This document shows, one piece after another, positions 62,317-64,000 of a DNA stretch of 64,000 bases. The DNA is taken from contig DATIKM010000028.1 in the NCBI GenBank assembly GCA_035477595.1, positions 1 to 64,000 on the forward strand. Reading direction: 5' to 3'. A program made the translations under genes and the position numbers. The stretch's first letter is position 1. Every line of letters begins with the position of its first letter. The notes under the pieces were generated by a model that did no database searches, was not told where the DNA came from, and saw only the letters and a list, made by a program, of their open reading frames with translations. The DNA comes from DATIKM01 sp035477595 (GTDB lineage Bacteria; Armatimonadota; Chthonomonadetes; Chthonomonadales; CAJBBX01).

Positions 62317-62607
62317 ATGGCGCTGACCCGGGAAGAGCTGCGGAGTGTTGCCAAGCTGGCGCGCCTCGAGCTGACGGACCATCAGCTCGAGCTACATGGG
62401 CGATGGCTCAACGAGCTGCTGGCGCGCGTCGAGGAGTTGCAGGGGCTGGACGTGACCGGCATCGAACCGACAGCCCATAGCATCCCGCTCTCTAACGTCT
62501 TTCGCGACGATGCGTTGCGGCCTTCACTATCCCAGACCGAGGCGCTTGCCAACGCGCCAGAGGCTCGCGACGGATGCTTCGTCGTGCCGCGCATCATAGA
62601 GGACTGA
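62317..62607 (+). CDS. gatC: Glutamyl/aspartyl-tRNA amidotransferase subunit C
   Basis: The 96-residue protein is the belt that links GatA and GatB, which convert Glu-tRNA-Gln or Asp-tRNA-Asn to the amide form. It shows VAKLARLELTD at the N-terminus and VFRDDALRPS in the middle. The length is typical. It is followed by gatA after 57 bases. gatB is not next to it in the window. Confidence 0.94.
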   Translation: MALTREELRSVAKLARLELTDHQLELHGRWLNELLARVEELQGLDVTGIEPTAHSIPLSNVFRDDALRPSLSQTEALANAPEARDGCFVVPRIIED

Positions 62608-62664
62608 TTCGTCCGCGCGCCGCGCCCGTGGCACGCGTGCTACTCCACTCCACGCGGAGGCGCC

Positions 62665-64000
62665 ATGGCGCCCTACACCGACTGGTCGATCAGTGAGATC
62701 GCCGAGCGGGTGCGCTCGGGCGAGGTGGCGGCGGCCGACGTCGCGGAAGCGTCGCTTGCACGCATCGAGGCGGTCGACGATCGCGTTCGGGCCTTACTGA
62801 CGGTTACGCCGGAGGTCGCGCGTGCGCAGGCTACCGCCGTCGACCGCGCGATCGCAGCCGGTGAGGATGCCGGCCCCCTCGCCGGTGTGCCGGTGGCCGT
62901 GAAGGACAACCTCTGTACACACGGTGTTCGCACGACGTGCGGCTCGCGGATACTGCCGCAGTTCGTGCCGCCGTACGACGCCACGGTTGTAGCGCGTCTG
63001 CGCGAGGCCGGCGCCGTGATGGTGGGGAAGGCCAACCTCGACGAGTTCGCGATGGGCTCCTCCACGGAGAACAGCGCCTACGGACCGTCTCGAAACCCGT
63101 GGGATCTCGACAGGGTGCCGGGCGGTTCATCGGGCGGCTCGGCGGCCGCAGTGGCTGCACGCGAGGCGCCCGCGGCGCTCGGCAGCGACACTGGTGGTTC
63201 GATCCGCCAGCCTGCGTCGCTGTGCGGGATCGTAGGCGTTAAGCCCACGTACGGACGGGTCAGCCGGTACGGGCTCGTCGCCTACGCGTCCTCCCTCGAC
63301 CAGGTGGGTCCCCTCGCGCGAAGCGTGGACGACTCGGCCCTCCTACTCTCTGTCATCGCGGGCGCCGATCCCCGGGATGCGACCTGTGTCGATGTCCCGG
63401 TGCCCGACTATCGCGCTGCCGCTGCGGCCGGCATGCGGGGCCTTCGGATCGGGGTGCCGCGCGAGTTCTTCGCGGAGGGGGTGGACCCCGCTGTCGGCGC
63501 GCTGGTGCGCGCGGCGGTTGAGCGGCTCTGCGAGGAGGGCGCGTCGGCAGAAGACTGCTCCCTGCCGTCGGTCAGCTACTGCCTCTCTGCTTACTACATC
63601 ATCGCCCCCGCGGAGGCATCGAGCAACCTCGCTCGCTACGACGGCGTAAAGTACGGTCATCGGGCGGGCGCACACGCGGGGCACATCGGGCTGATGGAGC
63701 GGACGCGCGCTGAGGGCTTCGGTGCTGAGGTCCAGCAGCGGATCATGATCGGCACCTACGCACTCTCCGCTGGCTACTACGACGCCTACTACCGCCGGGC
63801 GCAGCAGGTGCGCACGCTTATCCGCCGCGACTTCGACGCGGCGTTCGAGCGGTTCGACGTGCTGGCGACGCCCACGTCTCCAACAGTCGCCTTCAAGGTT
63901 GGGGAGAAGGCTGACGACCCGCTCGCCATGAAGCTGGCGGATGTCTGCACGCTGCCGGTGAACATGGCGGGGATCCCGGCCATGTCGCTGCCGTGCGGTT
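62665..64000 (+). CDS. gatA: Glutamyl-tRNA amidotransferase subunit A, 3' truncated by the window end
   Basis: The 445 residues present hold the amidase signature: VAVKDNLCTHG, VMVGKANLDEFAMGSS and GGSSGGSAAAVAA, giving the Ser-cisSer-Lys triad. It generates ammonia from glutamine for the GatCAB reaction. GGAGG lies four bases before the ATG. The last 35-40 residues lie beyond the window. Confidence 0.96.
   Translation, partial: MAPYTDWSISEIAERVRSGEVAAADVAEASLARIEAVDDRVRALLTVTPEVARAQATAVDRAIAAGEDAGPLAGVPVAVKDNLCTHGVRTTCGSRILPQFVPPYDATVVARLREAGAVMVGKANLDEFAMGSSTENSAYGPSRNPWDLDRVPGGSSGGSAAAVAAREAPAALGSDTGGSIRQPASLCGIVGVKPTYGRVSRYGLVAYASSLDQVGPLARSVDDSALLLSVIAGADPRDATCVDVPVPDYRAAAAAGMRGLRIGVPREFFAEGVDPAVGALVRAAVERLCEEGASAEDCSLPSVSYCLSAYYIIAPAEASSNLARYDGVKYGHRAGAHAGHIGLMERTRAEGFGAEVQQRIMIGTYALSAGYYDAYYRRAQQVRTLIRRDFDAAFERFDVLATPTSPTVAFKVGEKADDPLAMKLADVCTLPVNMAGIPAMSLPCG

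Overview
This is a GC-rich bacterial chromosome segment packed with housekeeping genes. No phage, insertion sequence, integron or CRISPR array is visible. Starts at GTG and TTG are common, Shine-Dalgarno sites are clear, and many genes overlap at ATGA or GTGA. The most telling feature is a complete ubiquitin-like-modifier and 20S proteasome locus (33.2-39.7 kb). Its modifier is a basic, UBact-type Pup relative ending in Ser-Gly-Glu. Alongside it sit a futalosine-type menaquinone operon, mreBCD, a fused SecDF, and accessory families such as a GH57 amylase, a Gfo/Idh/MocA oxidoreductase, a neutral-ceramidase-like protein and a LarA-like protein. I infer a Gram-negative-type, non-actinobacterial lineage, most likely Armatimonadota or a neighbouring phylum. 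That placement is inference, not read directly from the sequence.

Layout. 0-6.4 kb is the tail of an exopolysaccharide region: the end of an SLBB export protein, a LarA-like isomerase divergent from a secreted protein, an O-antigen-ligase-like protein, and a stop-riddled hydrophobic relic that looks exosortase-like. 6.4-9.3 kb is an unusual operon of a cysteine desulfurase-family enzyme, two tiny proteins and two V4R-like proteins. 9.5-13.9 kb holds a GH57 enzyme, a TIM-barrel isomerase, DAHP synthase and HisC. 14.0-21.2 kb holds tRNA-Ser, cysS overlapping an OGG1-type glycosylase gene, tRNA-Met, a degenerate ABC ATPase, rnhA, rarA and a membrane-anchored protein with Ig-like repeats. 21.3-33.0 kb holds alaS, a TlpA-like thioredoxin, a PQQ-repeat protein, dprA, sod, glmS, a DeoR regulator with a clear promoter, and an ECF sigma factor.

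33.2-39.7 kb carries arc, dop, pup (UBact), prcB, prcA and pafA with almost no spacing, the same order as the actinobacterial locus. PafA should ligate the modifier to lysines, Dop should remove it, and the ARC ring should unfold tagged proteins into the PrcAB chamber. The modifier already ends in Glu, so no deamidation should be needed. 40-51 kb holds a Gfo/Idh/MocA protein and a minus-strand run secDF-recJ-relA-dtd-TPR-usp, then a ceramidase-like gene. 51.3-58.9 kb is a plus-strand run: mqnL, PAP2, mqnM, mqnP, mqnA, macro domain, M20 peptidase, a UDP-glucuronate decarboxylase-like gene and a small membrane protein. 59-61.5 kb is mreBCD. The window ends in gatC and a gatA cut off by its edge.
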